This document shows, piece after piece, positions 56,902-64,000 of a stretch of 64,000 nt of DNA. The stretch's first letter is position 1, and the number at the start of each line of letters is the position of its first letter. The stretch is from Minwuia thermotolerans (GTDB taxonomy: Bacteria > Pseudomonadota > Alphaproteobacteria > Minwuiales > Minwuiaceae), in contig BQJF01000002.1 in assembly GCA_021604565.1 (NCBI GenBank), forward strand, positions 53,014-117,013, in the 5' to 3' direction. A program made the translations under genes and the position numbers. The notes under the pieces are model-generated. The model ran no database searches and was not told the DNA's origin. It saw nothing but the letters and a program-made list of their open reading frames with translations.

Positions 56902-57491
56902 ACCTCTCTCGCCGTCGGTTGTTCCTTGTTGCGCCCGCGCTGCTGCTGGTGGGCTGTGGCGGTCCGTCCGTGCTGCCTGACGGACCTCACGTGCCGGAAA
57001 TTTCCTTCCGGCACCTGCCTGCTATCACCTTCGATGTCGCCAGCATCGATGTGCAGCAACCCTTCGTCTCTTCCGGCCAGCCGCCGTCGATCGAGAGCCA
57101 GATTCCGGTCACACCGGGGCAGGTGGCGCGGAACTGGGCGCGTGATCGGCTGAAGGCCGGGGGTGCGGACGGTGTGGCGCGCTACTCCATCCTGGACGCC
57201 AGCGTTCGCGAGGTTGCACTGAAGACCGACAAGTCCGTGACCGGATTGCTGAAGACAGAGCAGGAAAGCAAGCTGGAGGGGCGTGTCGAGGTTCGCATCG
57301 ACATCAGCAATTCAAAGGGCACCGGTTTCACCAATGCCATCGCGACCCGCAGCCAGACCGTCCCGGAAGGGCTGACCCTGGATGAGCGGGAGCAGTTGCA
57401 GATCGATTTCGTCGAGGCTCTGGGTCAGGATATGAACCGGCGGCTGGAAACGGAGATCCGCTTCAACCTGACAACATTCGTGAAGCCATAG
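56898..57491 (+). CDS. Small lipoprotein of unknown function
   Basis: A 197-residue predicted lipoprotein. After a basic N-terminus MNLSRRR and a hydrophobic stretch, the lipobox LLLVGC places the lipidated Cys near residue 20. The mature part has no recognised domain; it includes an NWARDRLKAGG segment and a LEGRVEVRIDIS strand that resembles a lipoprotein of the LPS-assembly-adjacent type, but that is only a resemblance. It overlaps hslO by four bases and may be co-expressed with it. Confidence 0.75.
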   Translation: MNLSRRRLFLVAPALLLVGCGGPSVLPDGPHVPEISFRHLPAITFDVASIDVQQPFVSSGQPPSIESQIPVTPGQVARNWARDRLKAGGADGVARYSILDASVREVALKTDKSVTGLLKTEQESKLEGRVEVRIDISNSKGTGFTNAIATRSQTVPEGLTLDEREQLQIDFVEALGQDMNRRLETEIRFNLTTFVKP

Positions 57492-57501
57492 GGGCGGCGA
57501 C

Positions 57502-57894
57502 ATGACGAAGGAAATCATCCGGCATCCCGTGCTGCAGCAGATGATCGATAAGGGTAACGTGCCCCTGTCGCTGGCCACGAAGGGAGCTGGACTGGTTTTC
57601 GTTTCCGGCCTGCCGCCGGTGGACCTGGAGACCGGGCAGCTTGTCCAGGGCGATATCGAGGCACAGACCCGTGCGTCCCTGAATGCCGTCAAGGCGGTAC
57701 TGGAGGAAGCCGGTTCGTCGCTGCAGAAGGTCCTGAAATGCACGGTCTTCGCGGTGAACGCCGGACAGTTTGACCGGGTCAATGCCGTCTATGCCGAATT
57801 CTTCCCGAGCGAACCGCCCGCCCGGACCTTCGTGACCGTAGGCTCCTGGCCCTGGTCGTTCGATATCGAGATCGAGGCGGTGGCGCTCGCCTGA
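57502..57894 (+). CDS. RidA-family enamine/imine deaminase
   Basis: A 130-residue RidA-fold protein that removes reactive enamines or imines produced by PLP enzymes. It has GLVFVSGLPPVD, the DIEAQTRASLNAVKAVLEEAGSS helix-strand region and the conserved Arg in PPARTFVTVG. It follows the lipoprotein gene by 10 bases and precedes an LLM oxidoreductase. Confidence 0.9.
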   Translation: MTKEIIRHPVLQQMIDKGNVPLSLATKGAGLVFVSGLPPVDLETGQLVQGDIEAQTRASLNAVKAVLEEAGSSLQKVLKCTVFAVNAGQFDRVNAVYAEFFPSEPPARTFVTVGSWPWSFDIEIEAVALA

Positions 57895-57918
57895 TACCCT
57901 TCTGCAAGGAGACTGAAC

Positions 57919-58923
57919 GTGGCACCCAGACAACGCATTGCCGTCACCGTACCCGCCGGCCCCCGGCTTCAGGACACGATCGACCGTCTGACATGGGCGG
58001 AGGCCAACGGCTACGATGACGCCTGGTTCGCCGACGGTGCCGCGCCGGATGCGCTGACCTCGGTCGCAGCGCTCGGACCGCGCTTCGAGAAGCTGCGTTT
58101 CGGCATCGCGGTGACGCCCGTCTTCTCCCGCACCCCCGCCGTGCTTGCGGCGACCGCCAACGTGATCGGTCAGGCCATGCCCGGCCGTTTCGTGATGGGG
58201 CTGGGGTCGTCGAGCCAGACCATGATGGTGGGCTGGCACGGACAGCATTTCGAGAAGCCGCTGACCCGTGTCAAGGAGACCGCACAACTGGTGCGGTCCA
58301 TGCTGGCCGGTGAGAAGTCGGACTTCGATGGCGTGACGGTGAAGAGCAAGGGCTACCGCCAGGCCCCACTGGAGCCGACGGTGCCGATCTACCTCGCCGC
58401 GCTGCGGTCCAACATGATCGAGATGGCGGCCGAGGTCGGTGACGGTGTCATCTTCAATCTCTGGCCGAAGAAGGCGCTGCCGAAGATGATCCAGCATGTT
58501 CATGCCGGTGCTGCGCGCGCCGGTCGTGACGGCGCGGATGTGGAGATCGTCAATCGCCACATGGTGCTGGTGACGGACGACAAGGAAGAGGGGCGTGCCC
58601 GGTTCCGCCAGAACTTCGCGCCGTACTACGCGACGCCCGTCTACAACAAGTTCCTCGCCTGGGCCGGGTACGAGGATGAGGCTGCGCAGATCCGTGAAGG
58701 CTGGGCCGAGAAGGACCGCGCCAAGACCACCGGCGCGCTGGTCGACGACCTGATCGACGACATCGCCATCATCGGCACGGCGGACGAATGCCGGGAACGG
58801 CTGCGCTGGGCGGCGCAGACTGGCATCCACACCCACATCATCGCCCCGCTGAGTCCCGACCCGAAGGAAGCCGTGCGCTGCTTCGAGGCCTTCCGACCGG
58901 ACGTGTTCTCGCTGGCGGCATAG
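57919..58923 (+). CDS. LLM-class flavin-dependent oxidoreductase
   Basis: A 334-residue luciferase-like monooxygenase-fold enzyme starting at a GTG behind AAGGAG. Features are WAEANGYDDAWFADG at strand 2, MGLGSSSQTMMVGWHG (cofactor region) and a C-terminal ADECRERLRWAAQTGIHTHII. It falls in the F420-dependent-like group, but the cofactor is unproven. It is probably co-transcribed with the ridA-like gene 24 bases upstream. Confidence 0.88.
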   Translation: MAPRQRIAVTVPAGPRLQDTIDRLTWAEANGYDDAWFADGAAPDALTSVAALGPRFEKLRFGIAVTPVFSRTPAVLAATANVIGQAMPGRFVMGLGSSSQTMMVGWHGQHFEKPLTRVKETAQLVRSMLAGEKSDFDGVTVKSKGYRQAPLEPTVPIYLAALRSNMIEMAAEVGDGVIFNLWPKKALPKMIQHVHAGAARAGRDGADVEIVNRHMVLVTDDKEEGRARFRQNFAPYYATPVYNKFLAWAGYEDEAAQIREGWAEKDRAKTTGALVDDLIDDIAIIGTADECRERLRWAAQTGIHTHIIAPLSPDPKEAVRCFEAFRPDVFSLAA

Positions 58924-58955
58924 GCTGGTCGGTCACCCGCCTCACCCGTATCGAC

Positions 58956-59501
58956 TCACGGAAAGATCCGTCGCTTGATGCGGCTCAGGGCCTGCGGCGT
59001 GACCCCGATGTAGGCTGCAATGTCGGCCTGGCTGACCGTCGCGGCGTCTGACGGGTTCTCGGCCAGGTACTGGCGGTAACGTTCCTCCGCGCTCAGGCAG
59101 AGCAGATCATGTTCGCGCCGTTCCTTGCGGCGGGCGAACATGATCAGGAATGCGATGACTTCGTTCGCGATGTCTATATCCGACCGTGCCTCACGGACGA
59201 GCAGGTCGAAAGTCAGGCTCACCAATGTCACGTCGCTGATCGCCACCAGACCGAAGCTGCAGGTTCCCTTCTCCTCCATCGAGGCCATGCTGCCGATGGT
59301 GGCCCCCGGCCCGACCAGCGACTTCACCTGCTCGCGACCGTCGATCCGGGTGTAATAGGCCTTCAGGTGGCCTTCCTGCACGAAGAACAGTCGGCGGTCG
59401 CTGTCGCCCTGATGGAAGACGTGGCTGCCGTGTGGATACCGCGCACTGACCCCGTGTTGCGCCAGAAGTTCCCTTATCTGCTGCAAATGAACCTCGATCA
59501 A
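58956..59501 (-). CDS. Crp/Fnr-family transcriptional regulator
   Basis: A 181-residue one-component regulator with an N-terminal cyclic-nucleotide-binding-type beta-roll (GSHVFHQGDSDRRLFFVQEGHLKAYY) and a C-terminal winged helix (VSQADIAAYIGVTPQALSRIKRRI). There are no Fnr-type cysteine clusters. The start is a TTG at 59501; a second TTG 15 bases downstream has GAGG at the right distance. It diverges from the SDR/TVP38 pair, which it may control. Confidence 0.9.
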   Translation of the reverse strand: MIEVHLQQIRELLAQHGVSARYPHGSHVFHQGDSDRRLFFVQEGHLKAYYTRIDGREQVKSLVGPGATIGSMASMEEKGTCSFGLVAISDVTLVSLTFDLLVREARSDIDIANEVIAFLIMFARRKERREHDLLCLSAEERYRQYLAENPSDAATVSQADIAAYIGVTPQALSRIKRRIFP

Positions 59502-59569
59502 TTGAGGGGGCCTCTGCGCCCGTTAGCTTCACGGATGAATTGAAACGCAGTCCGCCAGGGAGCGCCACC

Positions 59570-60298
59570 GTGAAGCTGTCGAAACGCCGTATCGTACTCA
59601 CCGGAGGAACATCAGGCATCGGTCGGGAACTGGCTCTGCTGCTCGCCGTCGACAACGCGGTTATCGTGCTGGCGCGCGAGACCCCGCGCAGCGCCCGGTT
59701 GCAGGCCGAAGTCCCCGACATCGTTGTTGTTCACGTCGATCTTTCGGATACAGAGGCGGTGCAGGCGGTGGGACGCCAGCTTGCGGGTGAGGCAGCGCCG
59801 GACGGGATGATCAACTGCGCCGCACTGCAGAACACGCCATGGATTGCGGCCCCTGACTTCGATCTGGCCTCGATCCGGCGGGAGATCGACATCAACCTGA
59901 CGGCTGTCTGCCTGCTGAGTGCGCTGCTGCTTCCTGCCCTTCTGTCGCGGGACGCCGCCTTCATCATGAACATCAACTCCGGCCTGGGTCTGGTGCCGAA
60001 GACCGACTCGGCAGTCTATTGCGCAACGAAGGGGGGACTGAACATCTTCACCCAGTCATTGCGCAGCCAGCTCACTGACACCAAGGTCCGGGTGCAGCAG
60101 GCCTTCCTGCCGCTGGTCGATACGCCGATGACCGAAGGACGCGGTGCCGCCAAGCTGGATGCCCACGATGCCGCGCGGCAGATCATCAGGGCCATCGAAC
60201 GCGGCACCGGAGACGCCGATATCGGCAAGGTCAGGTTGCTGCGGATCATCAGTCGGCTGGCTCCGGCGCTTGCGCGCCGCATCATGCGGGGGGCGTGA
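59570..60298 (+). CDS. Short-chain dehydrogenase (DltE-like)
   Basis: A 242-residue SDR: TGGTSGIG, an abbreviated NCAALQNTPW, catalytic YCATK, and a C-terminal ARRIMRGA. The relatively short insert and the QAFLPLVDTPMTEGRG segment resemble DltE-type SDRs. The GTG at 59570, behind CAGGGAG, is preferred to the TTG at 59540. The TVP38 gene starts three bases after its stop. Confidence 0.85.
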   Translation: MKLSKRRIVLTGGTSGIGRELALLLAVDNAVIVLARETPRSARLQAEVPDIVVVHVDLSDTEAVQAVGRQLAGEAAPDGMINCAALQNTPWIAAPDFDLASIRREIDINLTAVCLLSALLLPALLSRDAAFIMNINSGLGLVPKTDSAVYCATKGGLNIFTQSLRSQLTDTKVRVQQAFLPLVDTPMTEGRGAAKLDAHDAARQIIRAIERGTGDADIGKVRLLRIISRLAPALARRIMRGA

Positions 60299-60301
60299 AC
60301 C

Positions 60302-60973
60302 ATGCGATCCCTGCTGAAGGTCATGCTGGTGCTGGCCGCCATCTTCGCCTCGACATTCGTCGTCGGGCGCTTGCTCGGCATCCTGACGGAAGAGAACGTG
60401 CGTTACTGGCTTACGGAAGCCAGCGGGGTTTCGGTCTGGTGGATCGGAGCCATCGTCGTGGCCCTGCTGTTCATTGACCTGTTCGTGGCAGTTCCCACCC
60501 TGACAGTGACCATTCTGGCCGGCTATTTCATGGGCTTCGCGGGCGGTGCATCTGCCGCCTTCCTGGGGATGATGCTCGCCGCGGTCTGCGGCTATGCCAT
60601 CTGTCGCCGATATGGTGAGGGACTGATCGCGCGTCTGGTACGGGATGCCGGGAAGCGCGGGGAACTGACGGAGGCGTTTCACCGGAATGGTCCGGCAATG
60701 ATCCTGCTGTCACGCGCCGCACCGATCCTTCCCGAAGTCACCGCCTGCCTGGCGGGCGCGACGCGGATGCGTTTCAGCCTGTACCTGGCCCTGTTCGCGG
60801 TCAGCACGCTGCCCTATGCAGGAATTGCCGCCTGGGCCGGTTCCATCAGCACGATCGACGACCCGCGACCCGCCATCTACGCCGCACTGCTGCTTTACGG
60901 CGTGATGTGGTCAGGCTGGGCCATCCATCGTTCGCGCCTGCGCGCGCGCAAGGCCCGTCGCGCGACCAGATAG
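60302..60973 (+). CDS. TVP38/TMEM64-family (VTT-domain) membrane protein
   Basis: A 223-residue membrane protein with about five to six hydrophobic segments. The VTT/SNARE-associated core is visible as FVAVPTLTVTILAGYFMGF and ILLSRAAPILPEVTACLAGATRM. Bacterial relatives (DedA-like superfamily) are lipid carriers or scramblases. It is coupled to the upstream SDR with a 3-base gap and converges with the hydantoinase gene. Confidence 0.87.
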   Translation: MRSLLKVMLVLAAIFASTFVVGRLLGILTEENVRYWLTEASGVSVWWIGAIVVALLFIDLFVAVPTLTVTILAGYFMGFAGGASAAFLGMMLAAVCGYAICRRYGEGLIARLVRDAGKRGELTEAFHRNGPAMILLSRAAPILPEVTACLAGATRMRFSLYLALFAVSTLPYAGIAAWAGSISTIDDPRPAIYAALLLYGVMWSGWAIHRSRLRARKARRATR

Positions 60974-60997
60974 CGGGTTGGGGGGCGGTTCGTCTTT

Positions 60998-62767
60998 TCA
61001 GGCCCCGCGCAATGCAGTCGTCGCGGCCAGATCCACCTCGCCCGTGTCGGTGAGTGCGACGCGATAGGTATCGCGGGCCCGGTCTCGGCTGATCCAGCCC
61101 TCCCGCACGTCCTTCTCGATCCGGGCCGGATCGCGCTCTGCCGGATCACCGTAGCCTCCGCCGCCGCAGCAGTGGGAGACGATGCTCTCCCCCGGATGCA
61201 GGGTGACCACGTCGCTGTTCTCCGTCGGTGTGACGCTGCCGTCCGTGCCCCGGATGCCCTGGAAGGCACTGCCACCGCGACCGGCGCCGCGCACACCCCT
61301 GGCGGGATTGTGGGTGCCGTCGGAGACGAAGGCCACTTCCATGTCGCCACGGGTCGGGCCGTATTCGACCAGCATGCCGGGGCCGCCCTTCTGCTTGCCC
61401 GCACCCTCCGAGTCGGTGATGAAGCGGCGTGTCTTCACCAGCATGGGGTGGCGCATCTCGTCCAGTTCGATGCTGTCCTGATAACAGAGCCCGGCATTGC
61501 CGACGTGGCCCAGCGTGATCCAGGCATCGGTGCCGGGTGCCGCCGCGCCGCCGGTCATGGCCAGGAAAAGCTGGTTGACATAGCGTTCCTTCAGCTTCGG
61601 ATCATAACCTGACACGACCCCGACGGAGGCGGGCAGGATGGCCCCGGATTCGGCCATGCCGAAGCCTTCCTCCAGCTCCGCGATCGCTGCCTGAACCGAG
61701 TTGGCCACCCGGTCGGCCACATTGGTGGTGGCGACGGAGCAGCTTGTCGGATGCTCCGGGATGCCGCAGATCGCATTCTTCTTCAGGTGGATGTCGATCC
61801 GTCGGAATGCGCCGTCGTTCTTCGGCACCGACGGGTCGATGGAATTGAACACGCCGATCATCGCCGCGGTGCGGGCACAGGCCTCCGACAGGTTCAGGCC
61901 GCAGGGCAGCGCGTCCATGTTGTCGGTCAGATCCACCGCGATCCGCCCGGCGTCGGCGTCCACATTGACCGTGACATTGATCGGGATGCCGTCTTCCGGC
62001 GTGCCGGGGACCGGATCATGACGGCTGGTCCAGGATGTCGTGCCGCTGGGCATCTTCGCGATGGCATTGACCATCCGGTTCTCCGTGTAGTCGAACCACT
62101 GGCCGGTGAAGTCATGCAGCGTGTCCCAGCCGATCTCGTCGGCGAGTGAAAGCAGCTCCCGCTCCCCGATCCGGGCCGCGCCGACCATGGCCAGGTAATC
62201 GCCCCACCATTGCTCCGGCACGCGGATGCGCAGCATGCACATGCGAACGATGTCGCTGATGTTCTCGTAATTCTCCTGCACCTTCACGCCGGGGAAGATC
62301 AGCGCGCCTTCCTCGTACACATCCCGTGCATTGCCCATGTAGGTGGTGGGCTGGGAATTGCCGCAGTCAGCCTGGTGCGCCTTGGCCAGCACGGTGAAGT
62401 GATGCACGCCGTCATCGTCGATGACCGGCACGATCAGGGTATGGTCGGCAGGGTGGGAGCAGCCGTGGTAGGGCGAATTGTGCAGGAATGCGTCGCCCTT
62501 CTTCAGCTTCGGATGGAATTCCTTGATCGAGCGGGCCATCAGGTCGGGGCCGCTCAACACGTGGATCGGCAGGCTCTCCGCCGTGGCCAGCAGCCGGTCA
62601 TCGGCAGTGATGATGCAGCAGGAGAAGTCGCGGGCGATGTTCAGGACGCCCGACCGGCCGGTGCGCAGCAGCGTGTTCGCCATCTTGCGCGCGATCCCCT
62701 CCAGCCGATTGTTCAGAATCGCAAGCTGGACGCCGTCGATCTGCTTCGTAGCCGCACTGTCAGCCAT
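60998..62767 (-). CDS. Hydantoinase B/oxoprolinase-family protein (HyuB-like)
   Basis: A 589-residue N-methylhydantoinase B-type subunit. It has the metal-site region DLMARSIKEFHPKLKKGDAFLHNSPYHGCSHPADH and the terminal GGGGYGDP motif. Partners (HyuA) usually act together to hydrolyse hydantoins, 5-oxoproline or acetone/acetophenone-type substrates with ATP. No HyuA is within the window; it may lie upstream beyond the ABC gene. The SDR gene precedes it by 12 bases. Confidence 0.92.
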   Translation of the reverse strand: MADSAATKQIDGVQLAILNNRLEGIARKMANTLLRTGRSGVLNIARDFSCCIITADDRLLATAESLPIHVLSGPDLMARSIKEFHPKLKKGDAFLHNSPYHGCSHPADHTLIVPVIDDDGVHHFTVLAKAHQADCGNSQPTTYMGNARDVYEEGALIFPGVKVQENYENISDIVRMCMLRIRVPEQWWGDYLAMVGAARIGERELLSLADEIGWDTLHDFTGQWFDYTENRMVNAIAKMPSGTTSWTSRHDPVPGTPEDGIPINVTVNVDADAGRIAVDLTDNMDALPCGLNLSEACARTAAMIGVFNSIDPSVPKNDGAFRRIDIHLKKNAICGIPEHPTSCSVATTNVADRVANSVQAAIAELEEGFGMAESGAILPASVGVVSGYDPKLKERYVNQLFLAMTGGAAAPGTDAWITLGHVGNAGLCYQDSIELDEMRHPMLVKTRRFITDSEGAGKQKGGPGMLVEYGPTRGDMEVAFVSDGTHNPARGVRGAGRGGSAFQGIRGTDGSVTPTENSDVVTLHPGESIVSHCCGGGGYGDPAERDPARIEKDVREGWISRDRARDTYRVALTDTGEVDLAATTALRGA

Positions 62768-62779
62768 TTCACTACTCCC

Positions 62780-63535
62780 TTACCAGGCGCGCCAGCCACC
62801 ATCGACGGGCAGGATCACGCCGTGAACCGATCTGGCCTCTTCCGAGGCCAGGAAGACTGCCGCACCGGCCATGTCGGCGGCGGGCAGGAAATCATCACCC
62901 GAAGGGGTGCGTTCGCGCATCTTCGCGGCCCATTCCGGGTCCGCGCGCAGATCCGCGTTCATGGGGGTCACGATATTGCCAGGCGCGATGGCATTCACGT
63001 TGATGCCGTGCGGCGCGAGTTCCAGGCAGAGTGACCTGGTCAGGTTGTTCATGCCGCCCTTGGAGGCGCAGTAGGCAGCCGACTGGGGGAAGCCGCCGAT
63101 ACCGGCGATGGAGCTGACATTGATGATGCGCCCCCACTTCTGCTGTTTCATGTGGCCGACAACGGCCCTGGTCAGGAAGAAGGCGCTCTTCAGGTTGGTG
63201 TCGAGCTGGCTGTCCCAGTTGGCCTCGTCCACCTCCTCGATCGGGCGGGGTTCGAAGATGCCGGCATTGTTGACCAGAATGTCCACGGGTCCGAGGCGCG
63301 CGGCAATATCCGCATGCAGCCTTTCGATCTCCGCGACCTGGCCGATGTCGGCCTGGAACGGTTCCGCCGTGCCGCCTTCGGCCCTGATCCGGGCGACGAT
63401 CTCGTCGGCGGCTTCGCGGTTCCGGCGGTTGATGACCGCTACGGCAGCCCCTTCAGCGGCCATCGCCAGCGCGATCTCGGCCCCGATCCCCTGGGATCCG
63501 CCAGTCACTGCTGCAATTCGGCCTGCAAGTCGCAT
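62780..63535 (-). CDS. Short-chain dehydrogenase/reductase
   Basis: A 251-residue SDR: TGGSQGIG, NNAGIFEPRP, catalytic YCASK and a C-terminal HGVILPVDGGWRAW. It resembles 3-oxoacyl-ACP reductase-like dehydrogenases used in catabolic operons. It lies in a minus-strand series (ABC binding protein, SDR, HyuB) that probably degrades an imported ring compound or amino-acid derivative. Confidence 0.88.
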   Translation of the reverse strand: MRLAGRIAAVTGGSQGIGAEIALAMAAEGAAVAVINRRNREAADEIVARIRAEGGTAEPFQADIGQVAEIERLHADIAARLGPVDILVNNAGIFEPRPIEEVDEANWDSQLDTNLKSAFFLTRAVVGHMKQQKWGRIINVSSIAGIGGFPQSAAYCASKGGMNNLTRSLCLELAPHGINVNAIAPGNIVTPMNADLRADPEWAAKMRERTPSGDDFLPAADMAGAAVFLASEEARSVHGVILPVDGGWRAW

Positions 63536-63550
63536 GAAGGAGCTCCGGAA

Positions 63551-63590
63551 AGAAGGGAGCCCCGCCCCGGTGATGGCCGGAGCGGGGCTC
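63551..63590 (-). terminator. Rho-independent terminator after the ABC binding-protein gene
   Basis: A 14-bp stem with one mismatch (63557-63570 with 63577-63590) and a six-base loop. Read on the minus strand it is followed by CTTCTTTCC. It lies 26 bases after the binding-protein stop, so the SDR/HyuB genes downstream may have reduced expression or their own promoter. Confidence 0.65.
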
Positions 63591-63615
63591 GGGTCGTGTC
63601 ATCGCAGGTGGTGGA

Positions 63616-64000
63616 TCACCGCGCGATGTAGGAGTAGCGCTTGCCGAACAGCACATCCAGCGGAACAGCTTCCGAGATGGTGAAGTCGGCGGCCACGGCA
63701 GGCTTGCCGTTGGTCGTTTCCACGATCAGGTACGGCGCACGATCCTGATGGTGCAGGATGTTCGTGAACGTCCGCGTTCCGATCAGGAACGGCTCGTCGC
63801 GGAAGGTTTCCATGGCGGCAACCACGGCGTCGGTCTCGAAGGTACCGGCCTTCTCGACAGCACGGGCCCACATCTCGATCACCAGGTAACCGGGATAGGT
63901 GTACTGGCTGTTCGGACGCTCGCCGAAGCGGGCTTCGTACTTCTTGTTGAACTCCTCGACGGCGGGACGCGGGTCATCGCCGTAGATCGACGCCTGCTCG
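63616..64000 (-). CDS. Branched-chain-type ABC transporter substrate-binding protein (5' part outside window)
   Basis: The last 127 codons of a periplasmic binding protein in the LivJ/type I family. The reading frame runs off the window with no start. Visible segments are DDPRPAVEEFNKKYEARFGERP, YTYPGYLVIEMWARAVEKAG and MGTRTFTN-like sequence, ending FGKRYSYIAR. The transporter probably feeds substrate to the SDR and HyuB-like enzymes that follow on the same strand. The substrate is unknown. Confidence 0.85.
   Translation of the reverse strand, partial: EQASIYGDDPRPAVEEFNKKYEARFGERPNSQYTYPGYLVIEMWARAVEKAGTFETDAVVAAMETFRDEPFLIGTRTFTNILHHQDRAPYLIVETTNGKPAVAADFTISEAVPLDVLFGKRYSYIAR

Overview
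This is a G+C-rich, gene-dense chromosomal segment with a clear alphaproteobacterial character, most likely from a Rhodospirillales-like bacterium that makes polyhydroxybutyrate (PHB) and respires aerobically. Supporting genes are a class I PHA synthase and a 3-hydroxybutyrate dehydrogenase, a COX15-type heme A synthase, an EipB (DUF1849) envelope protein, methylmalonyl-CoA mutase, and two familiar alphaproteobacterial gene orders (alaC-hom-glpX-recJ and ABC permease-argD-argF-hslO). I saw no rRNA, tRNA, CRISPR array or intact transposase. The genus is inference.

Layout. 1-6.9 kb (minus): recJ (3' end outside the window), glpX, hom, an AlaC-type aminotransferase and an OmpA-type lipoprotein. 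7.0-12.7 kb (plus): phaC behind a nested dyad that looks like a PhaR operator, then rpsF-rpsR-rplI, a PhzF-like protein and an AraC regulator. 12.8-23.7 kb: cfa; an orphan NtrC-type regulator facing an operon of nucleotide-sugar epimerase, three hotdog thioesterases and oligoendopeptidase; then a minus-strand envelope-glycan cassette (YaiO-like TPR/barrel protein, HEAT protein, GT2 synthase). 23.7-30 kb: crotonase + acyl-CoA dehydrogenase, MoxR ATPase, MBL hydrolase, class II aldolase, and a secreted trypsin-like protease carrying an exact three-fold CX13C repeat. 30-35 kb (minus): SDR, BASS-type carrier, and a tightly overlapping operon of EncFtn-like ferritin, MFS carrier, TPR protein and ChaN. 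35-38.7 kb: bdhA, a diguanylate cyclase, a 2-hydroxyacid dehydrogenase, eipB.

38.7-42 kb is the clearest mosaic. An AT-rich DUF4062 gene sits inside a broken GNAT acetyltransferase gene: the GNAT N-terminus lies just downstream of intact comM and its C-terminus lies 1.5 kb away. A diverged 83-bp piece of comM is fused at the N-terminal breakpoint.

42-64 kb: a DUF4160/DUF2442 pair; a set of SDR, aldehyde dehydrogenase, rhodanese, phytanoyl-CoA dioxygenase-like and LLM oxidoreductase genes with an intergenic palindromic repeat; ctaA; two tandem 104-residue paralogs; methylmalonyl-CoA mutase; the arginine cluster with Hsp33; RidA and LLM proteins; a Crp/Fnr-type regulator opposite an SDR/TVP38 pair; and a catabolic set of HyuB, SDR and the C-terminal part of a branched-chain-type ABC binding protein that runs off the window.

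The best candidates for something under-described are the capsid-less EncFtn/MFS/TPR/ChaN operon, the GNAT::DUF4062 mosaic beside comM, the YaiO-HEAT-GT2 cassette and the repeat-bearing protease.
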